This document shows positions 18,001 through 25,968 of a stretch of 40,013 bases of DNA, piece by piece. The translations under genes and the position numbers were made by a program. Position 1 is the stretch's first letter, and each line of letters begins with the position of its first letter. Source of the stretch: Gracilaria caudata (taxonomy: Eukaryota; Rhodophyta; Florideophyceae; Gracilariales; Gracilariaceae); assembly GCA_030374735.1 (NCBI GenBank), contig JASCIV010000132.1, positions 1,220 through 41,232 on the forward strand, in the 5' to 3' direction. The notes under the pieces were generated by a model. The model saw nothing but the letters and a program-made list of their open reading frames with translations. It was not told the origin of the DNA and did not search any database.

Positions 18001-18115
18001 AGAAACTTCGGATGTCGTTATCAATCCTGGAGATCTTCGAGAAGCTTTACGATCATTGGAACAAAAGGAGGAAATTGTGCTAACTCATCGGGGTACTCTT
18101 GTACAACTTGTATAG
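15077..18115 (+). CDS. MCM4: MCM4, subunit of the MCM2-7 replicative helicase
   Basis: A 1012-residue single-exon protein. The N-terminal about 170 residues are a disordered Ser/Pro/Arg tail with at least four RRSPxS/T repeats (41-62) and many S/T-P sites, typical CDK/DDK targets of MCM4. The N-terminal OB region carries a C4 zinc finger (C386, C389, C408, C411). The sequence from AMQEVSIAHGRIEEPRKC to IPKGETPATFTLVMYDSLVD is specifically MCM4-like. The AAA+ core has Walker A GDPGTSKS (621-628), Walker B CCIDEFDKM (D685, E686), sensor 1 in AANPVNSRYD, and arginine finger SRFD (R754). The C-terminal winged helix closes the protein (LRSLEQKEEIVLTHRG). All catalytic residues are intact. It acts in the nucleus in origin licensing and fork unwinding. 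E2F-type sites lie upstream. Confidence 0.97.
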   Translation: MADEPPTPGNGSPAPRTRSSPRNNRSPSANSNGSPRTPTGRRSPATRRSPTTRRSPTSRRSPASRPTRSTRGSPSAPSNPTTPQRTTPRDNPSNTPAQGTPTAIPSAARPPRPPTRSPADSSIVQPTPQPSRSLVPGPHRRELGASPIRFQTPTPQNGTTSDDGRANDTQTYLWDTNISVEDCEQRVVAFINGFRLPERDNTGSSSGDPDANSSTAAPVPELEDEILPGPAPAPDSQSRSQQASHSPQVQDANADPSASPAEPFYIDVLRHLSETGESIVNLDLSHLHTFDSLLYRRVIEHPEDLITIFDATINRIFCETFPDEAQDIEQHRRKSIQSRMYNLLPEQVQSMRELNPSDISKMVSIRGMVIRASTVIPDIQAAMYRCTKCHAMQEVSIAHGRIEEPRKCMACNSRDSFSLIHSRSQFADKQMVRLQEAPENIPKGETPATFTLVMYDSLVDAVKPGDRVEITGMLRAVPVRVNPKLRTVRSVFRTYIDCVHVRVLNHNQSRQDLKKSVAEKDILGQPTDPNADLAFAQETMTAEQKKRRKEYFEELACHPELYNRLADSIAPSIFGMEDEKKGVLLQLFGGARKNGQNEANAEANGDGSARFRSAINILLVGDPGTSKSQLLHSAHRLAPRGVYTSGRGSSAVGLTAYVTRDPDSDDYVLESGALVLSDRGVCCIDEFDKMSEYARSVLHEAMEQQTVSIAKAGIIATLNARTSVLAAANPVNSRYDTTKPVVENIDLPPTLLSRFDLIFLVLDAPNAESDRRLAKHIVSLFFKNYNENNDGKQDQESTSKAEEDITARELVEFDDEMPTAPSYGSGKLLNAKTLTEYIAYARETVDPKLTDSAADALVNGYVEMRSVGRGGGTISATPRQLESLIRLAEAHARMQLKNDVEEEDVQEAMRLVKSALRMSALDPNTGKIDMNLFAAGKSRGNDTMANLLERAVVDKLKEMSEGSGLQTSKLLAALRETSDVVINPGDLREALRSLEQKEEIVLTHRGTLVQLV

Positions 18116-18525
18116 TTTATCTTCGGGTCAAAAGAATTAAACAGTTCATGATAGAAGTTTCACTTTTTGACATGGGTGCTCTGTGTGATTTCGAAAGTAG
18201 TCATTCAAAATCTGGAGTATGGACGCCATCGTAGAGTTTGGGTGGTCGTAATCCCAACGAACTTTTGGTTCATTTGCTCCATGATGGAGCCTTGACGTAG
18301 ATTGACGTAGGTGGTATCCAACCACAAACACACTTGGGTTCAACAAGGGGCAAAATACCTACTATTGGATAGCTCTTTGCTTTCACAGGTTCCGAGAACA
18401 CCTCCGCTACACTGCAGATATGCTTGAGGCTTCTCTACTACTGGGTAAAACAGTATGAGTAGAAAGCAAAACCCAGTGCTTCTCGTTTCGGGGTAAGCGT
18501 TTTGTGTCAGGTATCAGAGTTAGGG
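18116..18525. other. Host/transposon boundary region
   Basis: 410 bp after MCM4 with no supported gene. It marks the change from the host gene cluster to the transposon-rich right half. Confidence 0.35.
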
Positions 18526-18526
18526 C

Positions 18527-18539
18527 GGGGGGGGGGGGG
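18527..18539 (+). repeat. G-run at left Harbinger end
   Basis: A run of G interrupted once (GGGCGGGGGG...) just inside the putative left end. It has a shorter counterpart in inverted orientation near 21279-21288. Confidence 0.6.
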
Positions 18540-18587
18540 AGCTCAACCGGACAGCCACGCGGGCTTTCGATAAGATTCCAGTGTACT

Positions 18588-18604
18588 GGGTGAATGCAGG
18601 AATT
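18588..18604 (+). repeat. Harbinger subterminal inverted repeat, left
   Basis: TGGGTGAATGCAGGAAT; the same 17 bases occur inverted at about 21159-21175. The flanking 20-30 bp are similar but diverged. Confidence 0.75.
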
Positions 18605-18673
18605 GCTAGCCCGCCAGAACAACAGAATTTTGGTACTGTTTAGAAATTCGGTGGCGCGCCAGTGTGCCAAATC

Positions 18674-18684
18674 TTGGCGCGAAA
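18674..18684 (+). promoter_or_regulatory. E2F-like site upstream of transposon Myb gene
   Basis: TTGGCGCGAAA is one base short of TTTSSCGCGAAA on either reading. With a similar site at MCM4 it may be coincidence or a sign that the element is expressed in S phase. Confidence 0.35.
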
Positions 18685-18801
18685 CTGCCCTGAACGAAAC
18701 AGTGTGTGAACGATCAATGCCCTCGTTCCCAACGTAGTGGCCATCTCACCTCCCCCAAGACGGTTGTTGTGTTGTAAGAGTCAATATCACAACCGAGCAT
18801 A

Positions 18802-19731
18802 ATGTCCAACGCCACTTCCAACAGTGTGCAGTCCCAACTCGCGCCATCCAATCCGCCTCCGAACTCATCTACGGCTTCGTTAAAAGCGAACACAAGCGCA
18901 ACACAGGGGCAGTCTGCAGCACCTCTCCTGAAAGACTTGCGCGATGATGGTGGCAATCCGAATAAGTCTGTTTTTCCTGAAGCAAGCTTTGCCAAACCGA
19001 AGTCTAAGAAAGGCAAAAAAGGCCGCGCTGGAGCAACAAACTACAACAACGATGATATCACATCCCTCTTAGACATTGTCGAAGACGTTGAACCCATCGG
19101 CGCAAACATGTGGGCTATTGTTGCCGATAAGTTTGTGGATTGGGCACAGGCCAACGAACGTCCTCCCCGCGACAGGGATTCTCTCAAGAACAAGTTTGAC
19201 AAACTGTGCAACTCTAAAAAAAGTACCGGAGATCCTTCATGTCCTGGACCGGTTCGTAGAGCTAAGCACATTTCGCGTGACATTCAAGGAAAAATTGCGG
19301 CTCTAGTTATTGGTGACGATGATGATTCTGAAGAAGAGAACAACGATGAAAAGTCTGGTACAGAGAGCGGGGCAAAGCGTAATGACGACAAGGTCACGGG
19401 GTCTCCTACGGACAAGAGACGTGCAGTTGGCGCTCGCGGGTTGCCTTCGAAGAAAGCAAAGACGGACGATGTACTAGTTCAAAACGTTCAATCAATGACT
19501 GGCTTTATTGGTGTGATTGCGAACTCGTTTTTCTCAGGTGTCGACGGTAATGGGTTGGGAGGAAGCAAGGGAGAGAAACTTGTCGAAGAGGTGAAGGCAG
19601 ACTTTCAAAATCTAAAGGAAGATGTCCATAAAGGCATCGATGACACGAAGGTCATGATTGCGGGCATGAGTTCCGTGCTGCAGCAGCTTATGGGAAAGCT
19701 CTCTGACAAGGATCCAACTGCGAATGTGTAG
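18802..19731 (+). CDS. Harbinger-associated Myb/SANT-like protein
   Basis: A 309-residue protein. Residues 1-70 are Ser/Asn/Pro-rich, and KPKSKKGKKGR (about 65-75) is a nuclear-localisation-like basic block. Residues about 79-135 form a trihelix Myb/SANT-like domain (DITSLLDIVEDVEPIGANMW, then SLKNKFDKL), followed by the conserved RRAKHISRDIQGKIAAL and an acidic run. Residues about 230-300 are predicted helical (LVEEVKADFQNLKEDVHKGI). Harbinger elements encode such a protein to import and position the transposase on its terminal repeats. A related, broken copy lies at 22841-23440. The frame is intact, unlike most of the region. Its 3' end overlaps that of the transposase by 44 nt. An E2F-like TTGGCGCGAAA lies 118 bp upstream of the ATG. 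Confidence 0.78.
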   Translation: MSNATSNSVQSQLAPSNPPPNSSTASLKANTSATQGQSAAPLLKDLRDDGGNPNKSVFPEASFAKPKSKKGKKGRAGATNYNNDDITSLLDIVEDVEPIGANMWAIVADKFVDWAQANERPPRDRDSLKNKFDKLCNSKKSTGDPSCPGPVRRAKHISRDIQGKIAALVIGDDDDSEEENNDEKSGTESGAKRNDDKVTGSPTDKRRAVGARGLPSKKAKTDDVLVQNVQSMTGFIGVIANSFFSGVDGNGLGGSKGEKLVEEVKADFQNLKEDVHKGIDDTKVMIAGMSSVLQQLMGKLSDKDPTANV

Positions 19732-21016
19732 TAACAAATTCATTCAGAAAGGCCGTTATGTCTCCGAGTTTTCCGCTCCCGCGCAAGCTCGCATTCGCGG
19801 ACTTTGCTCCTCGGGCTGCGGCCCGCTTCTGCATGACGTTTGCGTAGGTCGTGATGATTTGGTTGCCTCCCATTTTACGGGTCCTGCAGTTAAGTAAACG
19901 CACAGTTAGTTCAATAATGATAGCTCTCCGCTTTCCATCCGCCGGAAGTGTAGTTTTCAGTCTTTGAAATGGACCCTTTATAGCCCTTATGCCCCATTCA
20001 GCGCTCTGCCGTTCACTCGGCATAACACGTTGTAGCACCAGGTCTATCGCGGATAGCTCCATAGAGTCCGGTATATCATGGGTTTCGTTGGTCTTCCGGG
20101 CGCGAAGTATCTTTCCGTTTGTACAACTCGTGCTGTTCACAAACGCAGAATCTCCGAGAATCGCCATTCCCGGTGGCGTTAACTCATCGGACAGTTTGGG
20201 GTAGTACAGTCCGGATACTCCCGCTAGCTTCGTGTCATGCGAACTCCCAGGGAAATTTATGGTTGCATGAATAATTTCCTCCGTGAAAGTTAAACACAAA
20301 CAAGTTGGTGACCTCCTCCTGCTGGGTATATCCCTCGTAGTAAGCGTTCTGCTTGTTCGTGTCAGCGTATTTTTGAATTTGAAGCGATCTCCGTCGATTA
20401 TACCGAACACGCCCTTCAGTAAGGGACCGAATTCGCGATTGGTTTCCAATAGAGAGGCCGAGAGCTTTTGTTCATCCGGCGTTGGCCATTGAATGCGAAA
20501 AAGAGGACACCGTCCTTTCTTTGTTGCTCGAAGAAGAACGACTAACGCGTAATCAAGCCAGACTCTCAGGGAAGAGGGCACAACTCCAAAGAAAGGACAC
20601 AACTGATACATACTGCTGCTTGTTTTGAGATAGTTCAAGGCAACTCCGAGAAGATCGACTGAGCTGAGAAAAGGCTTTCGGCCTCTTCGTGTGTTTTTCG
20701 TATTGTAAGGACCTCCAAAGTTACACTGAGCTCTGATTGCCTCAAACAATGGCAAAATGGTTTCTAGAAAGATGCTTCTTGTGAAGTTGGTGACGACAAT
20801 GAAGTCGTTGTCTGTGCCCGTACTAAGGACACGACGCCATGGAGTGTCGTAAGCTTCATTCCGAGGGTGCAGCAAACCGTTTCTGCGGTGCTGGGCAACT
20901 GTATGCCTTCTGTTGGGCGTTCTGCGCTTCTTTCTGATGCCGAGCATGACGGAAACCGTAGTAGAAAACGCTGCAACGGCCGCTGTCAGAGCTACTATTG
21001 CTTGTCTCGAGTGCAT
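19688..21016 (-). pseudogene. PIF/Harbinger DDE transposase with compensated double frameshift
   Basis: A 442-codon open frame with an HARBI1-type nuclease. The catalytic acids are visible: D208 in FGIIDGD, D289 in ILGDSAF and E340 in SAEWGIRAIKGPFQRLK. ATINFPGSSHDTKL (251-264) and LLNCRTRKMGGNQI are also typical. Between about residues 216 and 245 the frame reads an unrelated Thr/Arg-rich sequence, while another minus-strand frame over 20283-20371 reads QNAYYEGYTQQEEV and NLFVFNFHG, exactly the family's missing block. One base appears lost near 20371 and one gained near 20283, so the ORF stays open but about 29 core residues are scrambled. It was probably inactivated this way unless these are sequencing errors. 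Confidence 0.82.
20283..20371 (-). other. Frame-shifted block inside Harbinger transposase
   Basis: In the shifted frame this segment encodes the conserved YY-G-Y-x(7)-N-L-F-V-F block of Harbinger transposases; in the open frame it does not. The two edges are the likely single-base deletion and insertion sites. Confidence 0.75.
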
Positions 21017-21158
21017 TTCGTGGTGGAGACATCTGGCGGACGGTTTGGCGAGCTGGACGGACCCCTTGAGGGTCTTTTAAGACCGCCGGATTTGGTTCCG
21101 CCGCGACTAGATTTCAGCGATTTTATTGGCTGATATTTGACCATCTGACCGGATGGCT

Positions 21159-21175
21159 ATTCCTGCATTCACCCA
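21159..21175 (-). repeat. Harbinger subterminal inverted repeat, right
   Basis: The inverted copy of the 17-bp left repeat (plus strand ATTCCTGCATTCACCCA). Confidence 0.75.
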
Positions 21176-21299
21176 CTGAAATGGGAATGTAGCGCCCCGC
21201 TCGCGCAGATGATCGGATTCTATCGACCTCAAGCATTTGGTATGGTACCAGATAGCCCAATCGAAACCTTGTTTGGCGCTCCCCCCTCGCATATTCCCA

Positions 21300-21984
21300 T
21301 TATGGGGTATCACGCTTACGAATGTAGCGGAACTCAGCTCGGAGGAGAGGCTGATCGAAGCAAAGAGCTGCATTGTTAACGTCGCGCATGCCGCGCCACT
21401 GACGAATACGCAGTTGGGTAAGGTTCTCGACGTACGAGTTGGCTTCCACATTCGTCCGTGCGACCCAAGTATCGAAACCCCAATCCTCGTTCAGGAATAC
21501 CGTGACGATGATACGGCGGAGACGCTGGTACAACAGTTTCGCGGAACGCGCCCTGACCACTTGCAACGATTCGTTGCCGAACCTGGAGATGTCGCTATCC
21601 CAAACAGCACAATGGCTGATCCAGCTTTCCGTATAAAGAGCATAGAACGGAATTCCGTCCGGGAGACGACCCGCCACAACGTACTGTTGGATCAGTGCCC
21701 ATCGCGGACCACCGCAGGATGAAACCAAGGAGCACGGGCAAATAATCCGGGTTCCGGAACGGGATCTTCCCGACCAGGTCCGCATAGTTTGGAAAGGATT
21801 GCCGACTCGCATCAGATGGTGGCAGGATGTGAGACCCTGAGAGCAAATATTGTGGTTGATACGGTTGTTGTGACGAATGCGGCGTCGGTGTCGCTCCCGA
21901 AACCGGAGTCGTTACCGGAGGTGCCACTTGCTGCGATATATGTGGTTCATCCGTGCATGAAGGGATGATGTTGCTCATAGTCAA
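21300..21984 (-). pseudogene. Split ORF of unknown function
   Basis: Two overlapping minus-strand frames look like halves of one protein. The 5' half (from about 21984) is Pro/Gln/Ser/Thr-rich and then reads NYADLVGKIPFRNPDYLPV. The 3' half (ending at 21300) reads QQYVVAGRLPDGIPFYALYT, then FLNEDWGFDTWV and NLTQLRIRQWRGMRDV. The switch must fall around 21700-21740, implying a one-base frameshift, or less likely an intron. I do not recognise the family. Its place between two Harbinger-related genes suggests a transposon-borne accessory protein. Confidence 0.4.
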
Positions 21985-22840
21985 CGATAGAAGGAACTGA
22001 AGGTGTGCGGATGTGTTATTCTAGTGATCGAGTTAGGATCCCTCAGACGAATGGAGACGAACGGGAAAGCCGGACCGCTCGCTTGGCATGCGTAATTACG
22101 ATGCCGTGTATCGGGGCGTTCCGCGCTTAAGGGGGGGTATATGTAGTATTTCGTCTACGGGATGGTTCGGATGCCCGAAAAATACCAAAGGTCGAAGAAC
22201 TTTTTCATAGTCTATCTGAGAGGTATGCACCCGAAATTGAGAAGGTATGAGATGCCATTCATAGCTGGATTGGATACTAGAATGCTAGGAGCGTTGTGTA
22301 TGGTGTACACTTGTACAGTGCAGCCACCGCTAATTTAGATATTTTATTTGATATTTTTAGTAACGGTGCACCACAGGTCATCACTGCTGTACAGTACAGG
22401 GGGCTGATTCCAGCACAATAAAGGGCACTCAGCCCAGGTGAGGGAGGCTGCTTTGCCAACCAACAACCAACCTTCATCCCTAGAGTTGAGCCTAAGTAGA
22501 TTTCGACAATAGGAGCACCTATAGTGCGGCGCCTAAAACGTCCGAGCTATAGCCCTTGTTCCGAGGCTGTCCTCATCGTTGTATCTACCCAGTCCCTTTA
22601 TTTTTATTGTTTTGTGGTGTTTATGTGGTTCTCCACAGGATATTCCGTCGATCCGCATGCCTTCGTACCGGCCACCTGGACACACTGACATGTCTACACG
22701 ACGCACTCGTACCCTCGCGACACACTCGGGCACTCCCGACATACACTCGGTGAGATTCTAGCGAACGTCGCTCGCAAAGCGACACCCGCTTCCTGCGGTC
22801 TTGGTCGTATTTTCCACGCGCTACCGAGGCTCTACGGTCA
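21985..22840. other. Transposon-region spacer with short palindromes
   Basis: No supported gene. It contains a G-run at 22131-22137 and, at about 22310-22405, short inverted motifs (CTGTACAG, GTGCAGCCACCGCTAA) around an AT-rich core. TCACTGCTGTAC at 22381-22392 recurs at 32071-32082 and inverted at 32113-32124. This may be a MITE-like remnant or an element end. Confidence 0.35.
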
Positions 22841-23440
22841 TTAGTGGAATACCACACCTAGGTTTTCCGTATTAACTTCCTCACCATCAAGAGCAGCATT
22901 GCCGTCGATCCCGGAGCCCTCCTCGTTCGACTTTTTGTGGTGATCAGCAACCATTGCCACCATTTTCCCTTGTATCTCTCGAGCACTATGCTTCGCCCTT
23001 CTTACTTTTGGGGGAAAAGAAGGGTCTCCGGTTTTCTTTTTGGCGAGACAAATTTATCAAACTTGTCCATGAGTGATTCGGCATCACGAAAAGGACGGCT
23101 TGCCTGCCTACTCCATTCCTCAAAATGTTGCAAAACAAGGGCCCACATGTTGGCCCCTATTGGTCTATGCTCCACAAGATCAAGCAGGATGGTGACATCT
23201 TGTCGGCTATTTTTTGGGACACCCGTACGTCCCTTTGATATTTTCTTTGGTGACGTTTTCTTGACTGGGGTGGACGTCTGAACAGAGTGCGCTCTCGGAC
23301 TGTTTGCTGAAGCATTCTGCGTTGCGGAAGGAGTCTACATTGCGCAAGGAGTCTGCATTGCGCACATATGCATTGCGCAACGAATTTGTCTTGCGGAATA
23401 GCTAAGACAGAGGAGGGAATGCGGTCGCATGAGTACAATG
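22841..23440 (-). pseudogene. Second Harbinger-type Myb/SANT-like gene, frameshifted
   Basis: The minus strand encodes a clear relative of the 18802-19731 protein. One frame (about 23280 down to 23035) reads LLDLVEHRPIGANMWALVL and then SLMDKFDKFVSP. A second frame (about 23040 down to 22841) reads GDPSFPPKVRRAKHSAREIQ and GKMVAMVADHHKKSNEE. Together they match the paralogue's Myb domain and the RRAKHISRDIQGKIAAL block in order, so one base has been lost near 23028-23040. Upstream the frame also meets a TAG within an 18-bp tandem repeat. The gene is dead. The matching transposase is not seen nearby, so the rest of this element has been lost. Confidence 0.75.
23304..23402 (-). repeat. 18-bp tandem repeat in the Myb/SANT pseudogene
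   Basis: About six diverged units, mostly 18 bp, of the type TTGCGCAAGGAGTCTGCA (starts at about 23304, 23322, 23340, 23358, 23373, 23391; one unit is 15 bp). The length corresponds to a six-codon repeat in the pseudogene's N-terminal region. Confidence 0.75.
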
Positions 23441-23824
23441 TGCCAATATTTGAGTAGGGTAACTTGTGTTTCGGTTGTGCACTACTCGCACCAAAATTGG
23501 CTGGCTGCTCACATTAGCGTCGTCCTCCCAGAGTCAGGGACACGACGTCGACTCGGGACTGATTTTTACGTTAAAAAACGGCGAATTTTTGAAACAAAGT
23601 ATCCTCGTTTCGAAGATGAGGCTCACACTCACACTTCTTTACAGTTCTATCCCAAAAGAGCGCCATTTTCGAATTCTCCGCCCTTCATTCACCCTAAAAG
23701 CCTCTTCAGAGCGCCCAATAACGTCGGCATCCCTGATAATGCCGTCACGAGATTTTCTTGAAAAACTGCTCTCTATTAGTATCCCAGGATACGTTACGAT
23801 GTGCTATGCCTAGTTGAGGCCCCG
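23441..23824. other. Spacer upstream of pogo-like gene
   Basis: Overlapping open frames without domain features. It probably includes the pogo element 5' region. I could not identify its terminal repeat. Confidence 0.3.
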
Positions 23825-25521
23825 ATGCCACAAGGGCCCAAACCGGTATCGCTCAAGGCCGCCAAACAGTTCTGTTTGCAAAAGAAGCTGTCAATTAGAG
23901 CAACTGCTCATTTGTTTGGTGTGTCGAAATCTCAGCTTCAGAGAGCGCTGACAGGCTCTATTGATGTCGATGTCAGGCGCAGAGCGTTTTCTTTTTCTCT
24001 AAGACAGGATGAAGAGCAACTCATAGCAGAGGCGGCGATGCATTTTGCCAATCAAGGAACGCCGTTATCGAGGGAGTGTTTCAAGGACCTTGTTAAGCAC
24101 TATGTGGACCGTCTGCCTACATCAAGACAGAGACAGATACGATTTAAGAACAATCGTCCCGGGGAAAAGTATGTCCAAAACTTTATACTGCGCGATCTCG
24201 ATATATCCCTCAAACGTAGAACAAACTTGGAAAGTGCCAGAGCACAAGCAATGTCACCGGAAAACATTGCTTCTCATTTTGCACGTCGGCTGGACGCAGC
24301 AAATCGGTAGAGCTTAAATGGTCTGCTAACGCGAAGCATGTCACTATAATAACGGTGGTGTCAGCGGATGGTGAGGCATGGACACCCCTCGTCGTATTGC
24401 CTGGAGTTCGAACAAAGTACAGAATCAGAGCAGATGGAAAACGCGAAACGCCATCATGCCATTTACCACTCAGTGCTCGCACAGCCTACAGCACGCCAGC
24501 TGGTGTTGATAGTCACATATTTTTCCAATGGGTCCAGTGGTTTGTCGAGGAAACAAAAGAACTGCGTCAGAATCACAAGTATATCTTGGTAGCGATGGAT
24601 GGTTATCGGGCACACTGCATTTACAAGGCCCTGAAACTCATGAAGGACAACAATATTGTGGCTATTGGACTACCAGCCCACACCAGCCACAGAACACAAG
24701 TTCTAGACTACACTGTGTTCAGTCCGTTCAAGAACAAATTCAGAAACATACTCAACGAACGCATGCTGATTCAGTGTGAAGCACCAAGAAATGACATCTG
24801 CACAATCTGTGACATACTTAATGAGCCATATATATACGCAGTGCGATACACTAATATCGTCAACGGCTTCTTGGCTTGCGGGTTCTGGGACAAGCGCATA
24901 CAAGGGCCGAACCCAAACGTGACTACACCTTGTCACTTGACCAATAAGGGAGATGATGAGGACCAAAACGAAGCATTCAAGACTTACTTGCACCTTGTTG
25001 ATGATTTCACAAACAAAAGGAACATGTTGAACAGTGACGGCGTTGTTCTCGAGAATGGCACTTTGAACACTAGAGGAGGAGCGTTGTTGACTTCCAAAGG
25101 AGTTTTGATGGACCTGGAAGAACGTGAGGAAGCTCGAGCTGCTGCGGAGGCAGAGAAAGCTACGCGCGCGGCGGAGGCGGAGGAACGCCGGATACGGAGA
25201 GCTGAAGAACTGGCAGAAAGAGAGGAGCAACTTGCACAGCGCGCTATGGCAACAGAGGCAAGGCGACAGTCACGAGTGACGGAGAATGCGCAAAGGCCGG
25301 TGGAGAAAGAGGAACTTGCGGCAGCTGCAGCTCAAAAGCGACAAGAAAAGGAGCAAGAGCGCTTGAGAAAGGCTGCAGAACGAGCTCGCAAGGCAGAAGA
25401 GAGAGAGCGGGCGAGATATGAATGAGCCGCCGCGAATGCCGCTGAGGTAGTCAGAAAGGAGGCAGAGGAGCGTTCGCATGCGGTGTGGCTCCAATTGCCC
25501 TGCAAGACAGGCGTTACTTAA
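23825..25521 (+). pseudogene. pogo/Tigger-like (CENP-B-type HTH) transposase, internally deleted
   Basis: The first part (23825-24310) has a psq-type HTH (VSLKAAKQFCLQKKLSIRAT, then GVSKSQLQRAL) and a CENP-B-like second domain (GTPLSRECFKDLVKHYVDRL). The second part (from about 24322, reading WSANAKHVTII) has the DDE_1 core: VSADGEAWTPLVVLPG, ILVAMDGYRAH with the second catalytic Asp, GLPAHTSHRTQVLD with the third acidic position region, and a long Glu/Arg/Ala coiled coil. Between them, at 24308-24325, the segment normally carrying the first catalytic Asp (N-x-D-E-x-G) is missing, replaced by a stop: an internal deletion of roughly 130 bp. A TGA at 25423-25425 interrupts a tail that stays coding-like to TAA at 25519-25521. 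The start is the ATG at 23825; the frame upstream offers only GTG. A MULE is inserted at its end. Confidence 0.85.
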
Positions 25522-25522
25522 C
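25512..25522 (+). repeat. MULE target-site duplication, left copy
   Basis: CGTTACTTAAC, identical to 31418-31428. Terminal bases leave the true length at 9-11 bp, the range expected for Mutator-like elements. Confidence 0.92.
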
Positions 25523-25790
25523 GGGGCGCGGAGAACCTTCGAACCGTACCGGTCGTATAAGAAGGCCCCAGAACCTCCCCTTATATGAAAGAAATTAGTG
25601 AGGATCCTCCGTAAACCATGGAGGCTCTCCCAGATCCTCTCTCACCATTGAGAGCGTGCCAAGTCAGTAGAACCTCTGTGGCTCAGAACCTTATCGGTTC
25701 TCCGCCAGATCTCCAGCGATAGCATAAAATATCTCCCAGTGGCGTGACATCTTCTACCAAGCTGTCACGACGCGCGCTTTTTGTAAACGA
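25523..25790 (+). repeat. MULE terminal inverted repeat, left
   Basis: It starts GGGGCGCGGAGAACC and contains the stretch from GTACCGGTCGTATAAG to AAGTCAGTAGAACCTC, almost identical to the inverted right copy. The inner part (GGCGTGACATCTTCTACC) is also shared. Similarity fades near 25790. Confidence 0.92.
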
Positions 25791-25968
25791 TTCAAAGCAA
25801 AAGCTTGATCTTGTCGCCTGCGTTCTTGCGTTGTAGAACGACAAAATCTCTTGAAGATATCGATAACAACATCTCTCACTCCAGTGCATCTTTTTCAGGT
25901 GCAGCTTTCCAGTATTGCCATTTTAGGCCTTTTACTCATAGCGTGCAATTGGAACCTAACGTTGAAAG

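Larger units (their letters stand above)
18526..21290. mobile_element. PIF/Harbinger-type DNA transposon (approximate ends)
   Basis: It carries the two genes that define the superfamily: a Myb/SANT-like protein (+) and a DDE nuclease (-), converging. Subterminal inverted repeats support the limits: TGGGTGAATGCAGGAAT occurs on the plus strand at about 18588-18604 and inverted at about 21159-21175. G-rich outer segments (GGGGGGAGC) occur at about 18530-18542 and, inverted, at about 21279-21288. I could not fix the exact terminal bases or a 3-bp target duplication; TTA precedes the left G-run at about 18520. The element is aged (see the transposase). Confidence 0.72.

Noticed and set aside
23429..23813. 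Plus-strand ORFs upstream of the pogo gene
   Set aside because: Overlapping frames without ATG context or conserved residues.
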